Shown: positions 42,886 to 52,461 of the stretch, piece by piece
How positions within the stretch are numbered: position 1 is the stretch's first letter
Layout of the letters: every line of letters begins with the position of its first letter
Assembly (NCBI GenBank): GCA_944349855.1
Contig: CALVNS010000005.1
Coordinates: forward strand, 30,156 to 94,155
Direction of reading: 5' to 3'
Length of the DNA stretch: 64,000 nucleotides
From: an uncultured Eubacteriales bacterium
GTDB taxonomy: Bacteria; Bacillota; Clostridia; Christensenellales; Aristaeellaceae
Notes under the pieces: model-generated
The model's input: only the letters and a program-made list of their open reading frames with translations
What the model was told of the DNA's origin: nothing
Databases searched by the model: none
Translations under genes and position numbers: made by a program

Positions 42886-44357
42886 TCCTCCACTCTGCGC
42901 ATGCGCGCAATGAAGAAGCCGTCCATGCCGTCCCGGTGCGCGAGCAGCTGCACCATGCCGTCCTGCTCCAGGGGGCGCAGGCGCTCAGGCAGCAACTCGC
43001 CCAGCGGCGCGGGGCGGAACGCCGGATGGCTCTCAAGGAACGCACGCACGCGCTCGGCGTTTTCCTCTGGCAGAATAGAGCAGGTCGAATAGACGAGCAG
43101 GCCGCCGGGACGCACGTACTGGCTGCACGTATCCAGCAGACGCCCTTGCGTCTGCGTCAGCGCCTCGACCGATTCCGCGCTCTGGCGGTACTTGATGTCC
43201 GGCTTGGAGAGCATGACGCCCGTGCCCGAGCAGGGCGCATCGAGCAGAACGCCGTCCATGGTCTGTATGAGGTCCTCCCGCAGCATCGAGGCGTCCCGCT
43301 GCATGGGTCGCACATTGTCCAGGCCCAGGCGCTGCGCGGCGGCGCGGATGAGCGCGACCCGGTGCTCGTGCAGGTCCCACGCGTAGACGCGGCCCGTGCC
43401 GTGCATCGCCTCGGCCAGCACGGCGGTCTTGCCGCCAGGCGCGGCGCATGCGTCCAGGAGCGACTGGCCGGGGCGCGCGCACAGCGCGCGGGCTGCGAGC
43501 ATGGAGCTTTCGCTCTGGATGGAGAACAGCCCCTGACGGTATTCGGGGCGGGCGGTCATTTCGCCCGGCTGCGTCACGCGGTAGGCGCCGGACACTGTGC
43601 CAGGCGCGTAGGCGATGTGATTGGACTGCAAAAAGCGCTCAAAGTCTTGAATGGTCGTGCGCTCCAGATTCGGACGCAGCACCATGGGATGCTCGTCGTC
43701 GCGGTATTTGGCGATCTCCAGCGCGACGGACGGTCCATAGGCGTCGATGAGGCGCTGCGCGAGAAAGGGCGGCAGGCTGAACATCACGGAGAGGTAGCGT
43801 GCGGGCTCTTCGTCCGGCCTGGGATAGACCACGCGGCTGCGCTCGCGCAGCATCGTGCGCAGCACGCCGTTGACCAGGCCCGTATAGCTCTCGCCGGCAC
43901 GCGCGCGGGCGAGTTTGACGGACTCGTCCACCGCGGCCATGTCCGGCACGCGGTCCAGAAAGAAGAGCTGGTATGCGCCCATGCGCAGGATGTCGCGCAC
44001 GACCGGCGCGAGCTCCCTGCGCTCCAGGTAGCAGTCGATCATGTAATCCAGGCGGATGCGGTTTTCCAGCGTGCCGTAGACCAGCTCTGTCACGAGGCGC
44101 TTGTCGCGCTCGGACAGGAAGATCGGCCCCTGCAGATGCTTGGACAGCGCAAGGGATGCGTAGGCATCCTGCAGGGAGACCTCCAGCAGCACCTCCAGCG
44201 CGACGCGGCGCGCGCTCTGCGAGACGAAATTTTCTGGGCGGCGTTCGGGGCGGGGTTCGCCCTGCCGGGCGGGCGTGCGGCGCGGCGCCTGGCGGGACGC
44301 GCCGGGCTTGGCGGGCGCCTTCGGCCCGCGCGGCGGTCTGCGCATGTCGTCTTTCAT
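42882..44357 (-). CDS. rsmB: 16S rRNA (cytosine-C5) methyltransferase RsmB-like
   Basis: About 491 aa. A basic Pro/Arg-rich N-terminal tail (about 1-45) is followed by a NusB-like RNA-binding domain (SARRVALEVLLEVSLQDAYA) and then the SAM domain: LLDACAAPGGKTAVLAEAM, LDAPCSGTGVM (motif IV Cys) and LVYSTCSILPEENAERV (motif VI Cys). Both conserved cysteines of the RsmB/Nol1 mechanism are present. The start at ATG 44357 is 1 nt after the fmt stop. The C-terminal extension may include a PUA-like segment. The long basic tail is unusual but unstructured. Confidence 0.93.
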   Translation of the reverse strand: MKDDMRRPPRGPKAPAKPGASRQAPRRTPARQGEPRPERRPENFVSQSARRVALEVLLEVSLQDAYASLALSKHLQGPIFLSERDKRLVTELVYGTLENRIRLDYMIDCYLERRELAPVVRDILRMGAYQLFFLDRVPDMAAVDESVKLARARAGESYTGLVNGVLRTMLRERSRVVYPRPDEEPARYLSVMFSLPPFLAQRLIDAYGPSVALEIAKYRDDEHPMVLRPNLERTTIQDFERFLQSNHIAYAPGTVSGAYRVTQPGEMTARPEYRQGLFSIQSESSMLAARALCARPGQSLLDACAAPGGKTAVLAEAMHGTGRVYAWDLHEHRVALIRAAAQRLGLDNVRPMQRDASMLREDLIQTMDGVLLDAPCSGTGVMLSKPDIKYRQSAESVEALTQTQGRLLDTCSQYVRPGGLLVYSTCSILPEENAERVRAFLESHPAFRPAPLGELLPERLRPLEQDGMVQLLAHRDGMDGFFIARMRRVEE

Positions 44358-44358
44358 C

Positions 44359-45303
44359 TCATTCAGCCCTTCCCAGCAGCGTGCCCGCGGGGATCGCGTG
44401 GCCACGCAGATAGTCCTTTGCGTTCATCCGCCGGCTGCCCGGCGCCTGGATCTCCAGCAGTTCGAGTACGCCATCTCCAGTAGCCACGAACAGCCCTTCG
44501 CGGGCGGACGAGCGCAGCACAGTACCTGGCTGCGCACCGGCGCTTTGCGCATGCGCTGCGGCCTTCCAGACCTTGAGCGTCTCGCTGCCCATGGGCGTAT
44601 ATGCGCCGGGCCACGGATCCACGCCGCGCACGAGGTTGAAGATGGCGCGCGCGGGCTTTGTCCAGTCGATCAACCCCGTCTCCTTCTTAAGCAGTGGATA
44701 GTAGGACGCTTCGTCTGGATTCTGCGGCGTGCGCGGGCAGACGCCGGCCTCGAGCTGCTGGAGCGTTTGCAACAGCAGCTGCGCGCCCAGGACGGAGAGG
44801 CGCTGCGTCAGCTCCCCCGCCGTCTCGTCCGGACCGATGGGCGTGCGCGCGCTCAGCAGCATGTCGCCGGTATCCATCCCCTTGTCGGTCAGCATGGTGG
44901 TGACGCCGGTTTCGGTCTCGCCATTGATGATGCACCAGTTGATCGGCGCGGAGCCGCGATACTTGGGCAGCAGCGACGCATGCACGTTGACCGTGCCCAG
45001 ACGCGGGATGTCCAGCAGCTCCTGGGAGAGGATCTGCCCAAACGCCGCCGTAACGCACACATCCGGCGCGAGCGAACGCAGCGTCTGCACGCCCTCCGGA
45101 CGGCGAATGCGCTCAAACTGATAGACGGGAATGCCTTCCGACAGGGCGCACTGCTTGGCCGGACAGGCCTGCGGCTTGCCGCTGCGTCCCTTGGGCCGGT
45201 CGGGCTGGCACACGACGCCCACGACCTCATAGCGGCCGGACTCGGCCAGCGCGCGCAAACTGGGCTCCGCAAACGCCGGCGTGCCCATGAAAACGACTCT
45301 CAT
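44359..45303 (-). CDS. fmt: Methionyl-tRNA formyltransferase
   Basis: 314 aa. Formylates initiator Met-tRNA. N-terminal formyltransferase domain: MGTPAFAEPSLRAL, VCQPDRPKGRSG, and the substrate motif VHASLLPKYRGSAPINW, with TGVTTMLTDKGMDTGDML. The C-terminal OB-like domain begins around residue 205 (NLVRGVDPWPGAYT). Its start (ATG 45303) shares one base with the def stop (TGATG). Def and Fmt act as a pair at the two ends of the N-terminal formyl cycle. Confidence 0.96.
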   Translation of the reverse strand: MRVVFMGTPAFAEPSLRALAESGRYEVVGVVCQPDRPKGRSGKPQACPAKQCALSEGIPVYQFERIRRPEGVQTLRSLAPDVCVTAAFGQILSQELLDIPRLGTVNVHASLLPKYRGSAPINWCIINGETETGVTTMLTDKGMDTGDMLLSARTPIGPDETAGELTQRLSVLGAQLLLQTLQQLEAGVCPRTPQNPDEASYYPLLKKETGLIDWTKPARAIFNLVRGVDPWPGAYTPMGSETLKVWKAAAHAQSAGAQPGTVLRSSAREGLFVATGDGVLELLEIQAPGSRRMNAKDYLRGHAIPAGTLLGRAE

Positions 45304-45782
45304 CAAGACTTCTCTTCCTCCGCTTCGTCCGTCTGGAACACCTCTTCGTGCATGATGTCCACGTAGAGCCGGCCGTCCAAGTGATCGATCTCGTGGCAGG
45401 CGCAGCGCGCGAGCCAATCCTCGCACGTGAGCTCGATCGGCTTGCCGTTGCGGTCCTGACCGCGCACGACGACCTTTTGCGGGCGCAGTACGTATCCCTG
45501 GCGGCCCGGAACGGACAGGCATCCCTCGACGCCGTCGACCTCGCCCTCGCGGGAGACGATCTCGGGGTTGACGACCTCGATCAGCCCCTCGCCCACGTCC
45601 ATGACGATGGCGCGGCGCAGCACGGAAACCTGCGGCGCGGCCAGGCCGCAGCCGTTGTTCTTGTACATGGTCTCGGCCATGTCGTCCAGCAGGACGTGCA
45701 GGCGTTCGTCGAACGTCTCGACCTTGCGGCTCTTCTTGCGCAGAATGTCGTCTTCAATATAAGCGATCTTTCTCAAAGCCAT
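45303..45782 (-). CDS. def: Peptide deformylase
   Basis: 159 aa metalloprotease removing formyl groups from nascent proteins. The three active-site motifs are clear: GCGLAAPQVSV, EGCLSVPGRQG (Cys ligand) and CHEIDHLDGRLYVD (two His ligands and the catalytic Glu). The C-terminal tail is acidic (TDEAEEEKS). Start at ATG 45782, matching the family N-terminus (MALRKIAYIED). Position between priA and fmt is the standard Firmicute arrangement. Confidence 0.96.
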   Translation of the reverse strand: MALRKIAYIEDDILRKKSRKVETFDERLHVLLDDMAETMYKNNGCGLAAPQVSVLRRAIVMDVGEGLIEVVNPEIVSREGEVDGVEGCLSVPGRQGYVLRPQKVVVRGQDRNGKPIELTCEDWLARCACHEIDHLDGRLYVDIMHEEVFQTDEAEEEKS

Positions 45783-45802
45783 ATCGCATTCCTCCTCGAT
45801 TG

Positions 45803-48034
45803 CTATACCATGTCCGAAGGGTTGATTTCCAGATATACCTGCGCGCCCGGCCATTCGATGCGCGAGAGCTCCGTCATCTTGGCGACTACGGGCTCGCTGG
45901 CCGGCACGTCGATGAGCTTGGCCACGACCTGCCAGCGCAGCTTTTTACGGATCATGCGGATGGGCGGCTCCAGGCTGCGCAGCGAGATGAGCTGTCGGCC
46001 AAGCTCCGGATGGCGAAGCATGAAGGCGTCCATCTGCTCTGCCAGGGATTGCGCCGTGCTCTCCAGGGCGTCTGCGCGCTCGGACTCGATCAGCAGGCGG
46101 CAGATCTGGGTGAACGGCGGAAAGAGCTGACGCCTGCGCCGCTGCATCTCCTGCTCATAGAACGCGCGAAAGTCCTGACGTGCTGCACTCTGAATGCTGT
46201 AATGGTCCGGATTATACGTCTGCACGAACACCTCGCCGGGGCTCTCGGCGCGTCCGGCACGTCCGGCCACCTGCGTGATGAGCTGAAAGGTGCGCTCGCT
46301 CGCGCGGTAGTCTGGCAGGCCGAGCGTCGCATCCGCCGCGATGACGCCCACGAGCGTGACGTTGGGAAAGTCCAGGCCTTTGGCGATCATCTGCGTGCCG
46401 ATGAGCACGCGCGCCTCCTGGCGTCGAAACCGCCCGAGGATCTCGTGATGGGCATCGCGCGTGCGCGTGGTGTCGTTGTCCATGCGCAATGTCGGCACGT
46501 TCGGGAAATAGCGGCGCATTTCGGCCTCGACCTTCTGTGTGCCCGTGCCAAAGTAGCGGATGTAGCGGCTGTGACAGGCGGGGCAGACGGATGGCGGCGC
46601 CTCGCGGTGCCCGCAGTAGTGGCACTGCATCGTCTCGCCATCCTGGTGATAGGTCATGCTCACGTCGCAGTTGGGGCACTTGACGATGTATCCACAGCTG
46701 CGGCACGAGACGAAGGTCGAAAAGCCGCGCCGGTTGACGAACAGGATCGCCTGATGCCCGCCATCCAGACAGCGCTGCAGGCCCTCCATCAGCGGGCCGC
46801 TGAAGATGGTGTGGTTGCCCATCTCCAGCTCCTCGCGCATGTCGATCAGATGTACCTCGGGCAATGGCCGGTTGTGCACGCGCGTGGGCAGTTCCAGCAG
46901 CGTCAGGTCGCCGCGCTGCGCCAGCGCAAACGAGCGCATGCTGGGCGTCGCACTGGCCAGCAGCAGCGTCGCTCCCTCCCCCTCACAGCGGATCCGCGCT
47001 ACCTCCCGCGCGTCGTAGCGCGGCGAGCGGTCAGAGATATAGCTCTGCTCGTGCTCCTCGTCGATGATGATGATGCCCAGGTTCTCCAGCGGCGCAAAGA
47101 TTGCCGAGCGCGCCCCGACGACGACGCGGGCTTCGCCCCGGCGGATGCGCCGCCACTCGTCGAACCGCTGCCCGACGGACAGGCGTGAGTGCAGCACGGC
47201 GGCGCTCTGGCCAAAGCGTGCCTTGAACCAGTCGACCATCTGCGGCGTCAGCGCGATTTCAGGCACCAGCACAATCGCCGTTCTCCCGCGCGCGAGCGCG
47301 TCCTGTACGGCGCGGATATAGACTTCCGTCTTGCCGCTGCCCGTCACCCCATAGAGCAGAAAGCTGCCCGTCCCGGCCTGCAGGGCCGGGTGCAGCTCGT
47401 CCAGTACGGCCTTTTGGGCAGGCGTGAGCTGCGGCTCCGCGGCGAGCGCAGCGTCCGGCGTATACGCCGGACGGCGCAGCACCTCCGTGCGGCTCACGCT
47501 GATCATCTGCTTTTTGCAAAGTGCGTTGACGGCCGCGCGGCAGTCAGGCACGGCCTGGCGAAGCGATTCCATCGGCAGCGCATGGTCCGGCGCTTCGCTA
47601 AGCACGCGCAGGATCTGCGCCTGTTTGGGCGCGCGACGCAGCGCCGCGGTGAGCGAGTCGATCACGTGCGCGTCTGCGCGCAGCGAGACGATCTCCTGCT
47701 CCTTGGGGCGCACGCGTTCTCCGCGCATTTGGGCGGGGATCATGAGCCGCAACGTCTCTGCAAGCGGACAGTGCGCCCGGCGAGACAGTTCGACGGCCAG
47801 GCGCATCATGTGCGGCAGCAGCGCCGGATAGTCCTCCAGCGGGCGGATGACATCCCGGCAGCGAATATCGCACCGATCGACCAAGGAAATTACATAGCCT
47901 TCCACTTTGCGCGGACCAAACGGCACCAGCACGCGCATGCCGGGCGTGAGAAGCATGCCGTCGGGCACGCGATAGGTAAACCGCCGGTCGACGTTTTCGT
48001 GCACGATATCCACGATCACCTCACAAAACGCCAT
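45803..48034 (-). CDS. priA: Primosomal protein N' (replication restart helicase PriA)
   Basis: 743 aa. Loads the replisome at stalled forks. N-terminal DNA-binding domain (VDRRFTYRVPDGMLLTPGMR), Walker A in GVTGSGKTEVYIRAVQ, IIIDEEHEQSYISD as DEEH box, and a zinc module with paired cysteines (CRSCGYIVKCPNC; CHYCGHREAPPSVCPAC). Late helicase motifs: GTQMIAKGLDFPNVTLVGV and QVAGRAGRAESPGEV. First gene of the ten-gene operon ending in thiN; its promoter is at 48076-48104. Confidence 0.96.
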   Translation of the reverse strand: MAFCEVIVDIVHENVDRRFTYRVPDGMLLTPGMRVLVPFGPRKVEGYVISLVDRCDIRCRDVIRPLEDYPALLPHMMRLAVELSRRAHCPLAETLRLMIPAQMRGERVRPKEQEIVSLRADAHVIDSLTAALRRAPKQAQILRVLSEAPDHALPMESLRQAVPDCRAAVNALCKKQMISVSRTEVLRRPAYTPDAALAAEPQLTPAQKAVLDELHPALQAGTGSFLLYGVTGSGKTEVYIRAVQDALARGRTAIVLVPEIALTPQMVDWFKARFGQSAAVLHSRLSVGQRFDEWRRIRRGEARVVVGARSAIFAPLENLGIIIIDEEHEQSYISDRSPRYDAREVARIRCEGEGATLLLASATPSMRSFALAQRGDLTLLELPTRVHNRPLPEVHLIDMREELEMGNHTIFSGPLMEGLQRCLDGGHQAILFVNRRGFSTFVSCRSCGYIVKCPNCDVSMTYHQDGETMQCHYCGHREAPPSVCPACHSRYIRYFGTGTQKVEAEMRRYFPNVPTLRMDNDTTRTRDAHHEILGRFRRQEARVLIGTQMIAKGLDFPNVTLVGVIAADATLGLPDYRASERTFQLITQVAGRAGRAESPGEVFVQTYNPDHYSIQSAARQDFRAFYEQEMQRRRRQLFPPFTQICRLLIESERADALESTAQSLAEQMDAFMLRHPELGRQLISLRSLEPPIRMIRKKLRWQVVAKLIDVPASEPVVAKMTELSRIEWPGAQVYLEINPSDMV

Positions 48035-48075
48035 GCGATCCCCCCTTCGCGCGCCCCCATTTTCACCATCATATG

Positions 48076-48104
48076 ATTATACCGTCTCTTGACCGAAATC
48101 TCAA
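48076..48104 (-). promoter_or_regulatory. Promoter for the priA-def-fmt-rsmB-rlmN-prpC-prkC-rsgA-rpe-thiN operon
   Basis: Read on -: TTGAGA (48099-48104), 17-bp spacer, TATAAT (48076-48081), 41 nt before priA. Overlaps or short gaps join all ten genes down to 37039, and I saw no internal terminator. Confidence 0.83.
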
Positions 48105-48122
48105 GTCCCGGCGTGCAATGAC

Positions 48123-48147
48123 GGAAAAAGCGGCCTTGCGGCCGCAG
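48123..48147 (-). terminator. Terminator after coaBC
   Basis: GCGGCC / GGCCGC stem (48130-48145) with a 4-nt loop. Read on -, it is followed by TTTTTCCG. Confidence 0.83.
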
Positions 48148-48165
48148 CAGAGGTGGAAAGTGCAT

Positions 48166-49383
48166 TCAGTCCGGCTTTGCCCCGCCCAATTCCAGCACCC
48201 GGTCGAGGATGCGGTCGGCGACCTCGCGCTTGGATAGGATTGGAAGTTCGCGTATATCCTCATGCGAGACGAGCGTGACGATGTTCGTATCCACGTCAAA
48301 GCCCGCGCCGGGACGCGTGACGTCGTTGGCGACGATGAGATCCAGTCGCTTGCGCTCAAGTTTTTGACGGGCGTGTGCGAGCACGTCGTCCGTCTCAGCC
48401 GCGAAGCCGACGAAGATTTGGCCCGGGCGCTTGCGCCCACCCAGCGCTTTGGCGACGTCGGGATTCTCCACAAGCGAGAGCGTCAACGGCTCGCCGTCCG
48501 CCTTCTTGATCTTGTGCAGGGCGACCGCCTGCGCGCGGTAATCCGCCGGCGCCGCGGCCTGGATGACCACGTCCTGCTCCGTGGCGTGCGCCAGCGCGAG
48601 CGCAAACAGGTCTTGCGTCGTCTCAAAGCGCAGCGCGGTCACGCCGGCTGGCACGTCCAGGCTGACGGGGCCCGTGAGCAGCGTCACCTCGGCGCCGCGC
48701 GCGGCGGCGGCCTCCGCGAGCGCATAGCCCATCTTGCCGGAGGATCGGTTCGTCAGGTAGCGCACCGGATCGAGCGGTTCGCGCGTAGGCCCGGCGGTCA
48801 CGAGCACGCGCCGGCCCTGCAGGTCGCGGACCGGGCAGAGCAGGGCGCAGGCCTGAGAGACGATGTCCTCCACAGAGGCGATGTGCCCCTTGCCCGTCGT
48901 TCCGCAGGCCAGATGCCCCTCCGCGGGGCCGACGAAGCGCACGCCGCGGCGCGCGAGCTTTTCGCGGTTTTCCTGCGTGACGGGGTTTTCCCACATGGCG
49001 GTGTTCATTGCGGGCGCAAGCAGGATCGGCGCATGCGTGGCCAGCACGGTGGTCGAAAGCATGTCGTCTGCAAGCCCCGCGGCCATCTTGGCCATGATGT
49101 TGGCCGTCGCTGGCGCGATGAGAAACAGATCTGCACGCGCGGCGAGGGCAATGTGCTCGACCTCCCATGTGCGCGCGCGCTCGAACGTATCGCAAACGAC
49201 GGGATTGACGCTGAGCGTCTCCAGCGTGAGCGGCGTGATGAATTCGCAGGCGTTCTTCGTCATGATCACGCGTACGTCCGCGCCGAGTTTTTTGAGACGG
49301 CTGACAATCTCAGCTGCCTTGTATGCGGCGATTCCGCCCGTCACGCCCAACACAACGCAGCGTTTTTCAAGCGTCATGCTCAT
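48166..49383 (-). CDS. coaBC: Bifunctional phosphopantothenoylcysteine decarboxylase/synthetase
   Basis: 405 aa, CoA pathway. The N-terminal CoaC flavoprotein part (1-about 185) has VTGGIAAYKAAEIVSRLKK, the active-site region EHIALAARADLFLIAPATAN, PAMNTAMWENPVTQ and the Cys loop EGHLACGTTGKGH. The C-terminal CoaB part has VLVTAGPTREPLDPVRYLTN and RSSGKMGYALAEAA, plus VEFAAETDD-like GFAAETDDVLAHARQKLERK. Overlaps rpoZ by 4 nt; last in the yicC-remA-gmk-rpoZ-coaBC operon. Confidence 0.95.
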   Translation of the reverse strand: MSMTLEKRCVVLGVTGGIAAYKAAEIVSRLKKLGADVRVIMTKNACEFITPLTLETLSVNPVVCDTFERARTWEVEHIALAARADLFLIAPATANIMAKMAAGLADDMLSTTVLATHAPILLAPAMNTAMWENPVTQENREKLARRGVRFVGPAEGHLACGTTGKGHIASVEDIVSQACALLCPVRDLQGRRVLVTAGPTREPLDPVRYLTNRSSGKMGYALAEAAAARGAEVTLLTGPVSLDVPAGVTALRFETTQDLFALALAHATEQDVVIQAAAPADYRAQAVALHKIKKADGEPLTLSLVENPDVAKALGGRKRPGQIFVGFAAETDDVLAHARQKLERKRLDLIVANDVTRPGAGFDVDTNIVTLVSHEDIRELPILSKREVADRILDRVLELGGAKPD

Positions 49384-49601
49384 TCACCCAGGTCATTCAG
49401 CTCGGCAGGACGCTCATAGCTGATCAGGCCGCGGTTGACTTCGTCGATGGCGATAGAGACGGGCTTGGTCTCCTTGGTGTCGATCAGCGGCTGTGCGCCG
49501 CCGACGAGCTGGCGCGCGCGCTTGGAGACCTCGACGACCAGTGTGTAACGGCAATCGGCCTTTTGAAGCAGCTGCAGGATGGTGGGATTGGTCATGGCCA
49601 T
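49380..49601 (-). CDS. rpoZ: RNA polymerase omega subunit
   Basis: 73 aa. Supports beta' folding in RNA polymerase. Matches Firmicute omega: NPTILQLLQKADCRYTLVVE, SKRARQLVGG, then TKPVSIAIDEVNRGLISYER. ATG 49601 with GGAGG upstream; five further in-frame codons precede it without a site. Sits between gmk and coaBC as in Bacillus. Confidence 0.93.
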   Translation of the reverse strand: MAMTNPTILQLLQKADCRYTLVVEVSKRARQLVGGAQPLIDTKETKPVSIAIDEVNRGLISYERPAELNDLGE

Positions 49602-49622
49602 GGCGTATACCTCCAAACAATG

Positions 49623-50231
49623 TCAGGACTTTTCAGGAATGACGGGGAAAAAGCGGATCGTGCGCTGCTTTTCCGCGGCGACGATGGCCTTGAGTTGAAC
49701 GATCGCCTCTTCGACGGTCGTGTTGACGATCGCATACTGATAGCGCCCGAGCTGATCGATTTCGCCCTTTGCGTTGCCCAAGCGACGATTGATTTCGGTC
49801 TCGTTTTCCGTATTGCGGGTGTGCAGGCGCACGCGCAGCTCTTCATAACTTGGCGGCAGGATGAACACCGTCACGCAGTCGGGCATTGCTGCCGCAACGC
49901 TGCGCGCGCCCTGCGGATCGATGTCCAACAGCATGTTTTCACCGCGCTCGAGCGAAGAGAGCACCTCCGCGCGCGGCGTGCCGTAGCGGTGGCCATGGAC
50001 GACGGCGCACTCGAGAAAGTCGCCCGTATCCACGCGCGCCTGGAATTCGTCGTCGGAGATGAAGTGATAGTCCACGCCGTCCTCCTCGCCTACGCGCGGT
50101 CCGCGCGTAGTCGCGGACACGGAAAAGCGGAACGAGGGATCGTCTTCCAACAGGCGTTTGGCCAGCGTGCCCTTGCCCGCGCCGGATGGACCGGAGATGA
50201 CCAGCAGCATGCCCTTTCTCTTGACTTCCAT
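49623..50231 (-). CDS. gmk: Guanylate kinase
   Basis: 202 aa. Phosphorylates GMP to GDP. The P-loop is ISGPSGAGKGTLAKRL; the GMP-binding region is FSVSATTRGPRVGEEDGVDY with FLECAVVHGHRYGTPRAEV; LLDIDPQGARSV is the Walker B-like block. Full length. Its ATG shares one base with the remA stop. Basal nucleotide supply is coupled here to the polymerase omega subunit in one operon. Confidence 0.96.
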   Translation of the reverse strand: MEVKRKGMLLVISGPSGAGKGTLAKRLLEDDPSFRFSVSATTRGPRVGEEDGVDYHFISDDEFQARVDTGDFLECAVVHGHRYGTPRAEVLSSLERGENMLLDIDPQGARSVAAAMPDCVTVFILPPSYEELRVRLHTRNTENETEINRRLGNAKGEIDQLGRYQYAIVNTTVEEAIVQLKAIVAAEKQRTIRFFPVIPEKS

Positions 50232-50503
50232 CAGGATTCTTCCTCCTCTTCAGATACGTCTTCCTTCGTGTCCAGACGATGCGCGATGGTTTCGGGCTGC
50301 ACGGCGCACAGCACCACATGCCCGCTATCGGTGATGATGACGGCTCTTGTGCGCCGCCCACAGGTGGCGTCGATCGCCCGGCGTTCCTCGCGCGCCTCCT
50401 GAATGATGCGCTTGACGGGCGCAGACTCCGGACCGATGATCGCAACGATTCGACCGGCTGAGATGATGTTGCCAAACCCGATGTTGACCAACCTGATGGC
50501 CAA
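50231..50503 (-). CDS. remA: RemA/DUF370 family DNA-binding regulator
   Basis: 90 aa. Close to Bacillus RemA (YlzA): [73 protein letters not shown]. RemA activates biofilm-matrix and osmoprotection genes in Bacillus; other members are uncharacterised. The family alignment requires a start at TTG 50503 ([10 protein letters not shown]), with GGGAGGGGG on the - strand just upstream. An acidic tail ([13 protein letters not shown]) follows the domain. Located between yicC and gmk, as in most Firmicutes. Confidence 0.9.
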   Translation of the reverse strand: MAIRLVNIGFGNIISAGRIVAIIGPESAPVKRIIQEAREERRAIDATCGRRTRAVIITDSGHVVLCAVQPETIAHRLDTKEDVSEEEEES

Positions 50504-50519
50504 AGCTGCGCCCCCTCCC

Positions 50520-51392
50520 TCACTCGATGTTCTGCACCTGTTCGCGCAGCTTTTCAATCTCGCTCTTCGCCTCGACGACGAGCCCGGCAATCGTCAGATC
50601 CGAACCCTTGGAGCCGATGGTGTTGACTTCGCGGTTGAGCTCCTGCACGAGAAAATCGAGCTTGCGCCCGACGGGCGCGGCCTGCTGCGTGAGCGAGAGC
50701 AGCTGAGAAAGGTGGCTTTGCAGGCGCACCAGCTCCTCGTCGATCGCAGCCCTGTCTGCAAAGAGGGCCACTTCCTGCGCCAGGCGCTGCTCGTCGAGCG
50801 TCACATCCGAAAGCTGCTCAATGCGCGCGCGAAGGCGTTCGCGGTAGTCGGCGGTGACAAGCGGCGCGCGCTGGGCAATCTGCTCGCGCAGATCTGACAG
50901 ACAGGCGAGCTTGCCGCGCATGTCCTGCGCCAGGCTCTCGCCTTCGCGCTCCCGCATGGCGACCAGGCCGTCCAGCGCCTTGGAGAGCGCCGCGCGCATG
51001 AGAAATGTCACGGCCTCCTGATCCTCATCCTGTTCGCTGACGCTCAGCACGTCCGGCAGGCGGGCATAATCCGCAAGGCGCATGGAATACGGCGCCTGCA
51101 CGGCCTGACTCACCTGAGACAGCGCCGCCTGATAGGCGCCCAGCAGCGCGAGATCGACGTTGACCACGCGCGCGTCTGCGCGCGCATTGCGATATGCGAC
51201 GAATACGTCCACATGCCCGCGGCTCAGGCGGGCGGCGAGCTCCTTGCGGATGGGCTCCTCCAAAAAGGCCAGACTTCTGGGCATGCGAAACGCGATGTCC
51301 AAAAAACGATGGTTGACGCTCTTGACCTCCACGGTCATCTCGCGTCCCTCGATCTCCATACGGCACCGGCCGTATCCGGTCATGCTTCGCAC
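50520..51392 (-). CDS. YicC/YloC family endoribonuclease
   Basis: 290 aa. N-terminal YicC domain begins SMTGYGRC and continues [20 protein letters not shown]; the C-terminal DUF1732 domain ends with [20 protein letters not shown] and [15 protein letters not shown]. YicC proteins are endoribonucleases with a role in stress survival and RNA turnover. The GTG start at 51392 has GGAGAGGAG seven nt upstream. First gene of the operon that continues with remA. Confidence 0.93.
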   Translation of the reverse strand: MRSMTGYGRCRMEIEGREMTVEVKSVNHRFLDIAFRMPRSLAFLEEPIRKELAARLSRGHVDVFVAYRNARADARVVNVDLALLGAYQAALSQVSQAVQAPYSMRLADYARLPDVLSVSEQDEDQEAVTFLMRAALSKALDGLVAMREREGESLAQDMRGKLACLSDLREQIAQRAPLVTADYRERLRARIEQLSDVTLDEQRLAQEVALFADRAAIDEELVRLQSHLSQLLSLTQQAAPVGRKLDFLVQELNREVNTIGSKGSDLTIAGLVVEAKSEIEKLREQVQNIE

Positions 51393-51424
51393 GGGCGCGT
51401 CTCCTCTCCTGCTGATGACATCCC

Positions 51425-51430
51425 ATTATA
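51425..51430 (-). promoter_or_regulatory. Extended -10 promoter for yicC operon
   Basis: Read on -: TGCTATAAT, a perfect -10 hexamer with the extended TGN element. A -35 region 16-17 bp upstream is poor (TTTCCT or TTCCTT). Confidence 0.65.
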
Positions 51431-51460
51431 GCACAAACGTGAACAAAAGGAAACCCGCCT

Positions 51461-52450
51461 TCACGCCTGGTTCGCGCCGACGCGGTAGATCTCGTCGCTC
51501 TCCGGCGGCGCAAGCGGAGAAATCTTTCCTTTGCGCACCCGCTCCATGGCCTGCTGCTGCAGCACGCCGATCTTCGTCGCCTCGATGCCGTGCGCGCGCA
51601 GCGCCCTGCACAGCGCGTCGCCGTCCGGATGCGTCATGAGCATGACGCCGCTGGAGATCAACCGCAGCGGATCAATGCCGAAGTAAGCGCAGATCTTGCG
51701 CGTGACGCTGCGCACGGGGATTGCATCCACATCCACACGCACGCCCAGGCCTGAGGCTGCCGCCAGCTCCCAGCACGCGCCGAGAATGCCGCCCTCCGTC
51801 GCGTCGTGCATCGCGGTGACGCCCATCGCCGCGCCAATACGCCCCTCCGGCAACACGCTTACGCGCTGTCCGAACGCCCGTGCATCGCTCAGCTCCTGCT
51901 CAGAGAGCACTGCGCGCAGCTCGTCCGCATGATCGCGCGCGAGAATCGCCGTGCCCTCCGGCGCGGCGAACTTGCTCATCACCAGCGCGTCGCCGCACTG
52001 CGCGCCGCGCGTCTTGACCATGTTCTCCAGCTTGGTGCGGCCGATCACCGTCGTGGAGACGACAATGCGCGTCACCGCGTCGGTGATCTCCGTATGCCCG
52101 CCCACGATGTCCAGCCCGTGCGCGCGCGCTTCCTCGGACGCCTCCAGAATCACCTGCTCGATCTGCTCGATGCCGGCCTGAGGCGGCGCGAGCAACGTCA
52201 TGAGCACGCCGACGGGTTCTGCGCCGGCACTGGCCACATCGTTGAGCGATACCTGCACCGCCAGCTGGCCGACATGGCTCTCCGCCGCCGTGATGGGATC
52301 GGTGGACAGCACGCAGGCCTCGTCGCCAAAGCGGATGGCCGCGCAGTCCTCGCCCACGGCGGCGCCCACGAGCACGTCCGGGTTTTGGGGCTGGATGTTG
52401 GACAGAATGACCTTTTCAAGCTCTTCGTTCGTCAGTTTTCCTTGCCGCAT
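51461..52450 (-). CDS. AIR synthase-related (PurM/HypE/ThiL-like) protein
   Basis: 329 aa. PurM-fold ATP-binding protein: GAAVGEDCAAIRFGDEACVL, STDPITAAESHVGQLAVQVS, NDVASAGAEPVGVLMTLLAP, GGHTEITDAVTRIVVSTTV and HDATEGGILGACWELAAAS. The pattern is nearest to HypE-like orphan proteins of Firmicutes. No hyp or thi genes adjoin, so the substrate is unknown. ATG 52450 follows GAGGG by about 8 nt; a GTG at 52465 overlapping the ligA stop is possible. It lies 11 nt after ligA in the yerC-pcrA-ligA unit. Confidence 0.82.
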   Translation of the reverse strand: MRQGKLTNEELEKVILSNIQPQNPDVLVGAAVGEDCAAIRFGDEACVLSTDPITAAESHVGQLAVQVSLNDVASAGAEPVGVLMTLLAPPQAGIEQIEQVILEASEEARAHGLDIVGGHTEITDAVTRIVVSTTVIGRTKLENMVKTRGAQCGDALVMSKFAAPEGTAILARDHADELRAVLSEQELSDARAFGQRVSVLPEGRIGAAMGVTAMHDATEGGILGACWELAAASGLGVRVDVDAIPVRSVTRKICAYFGIDPLRLISSGVMLMTHPDGDALCRALRAHGIEATKIGVLQQQAMERVRKGKISPLAPPESDEIYRVGANQA

Positions 52451-52461
52451 ATATGTTTCCC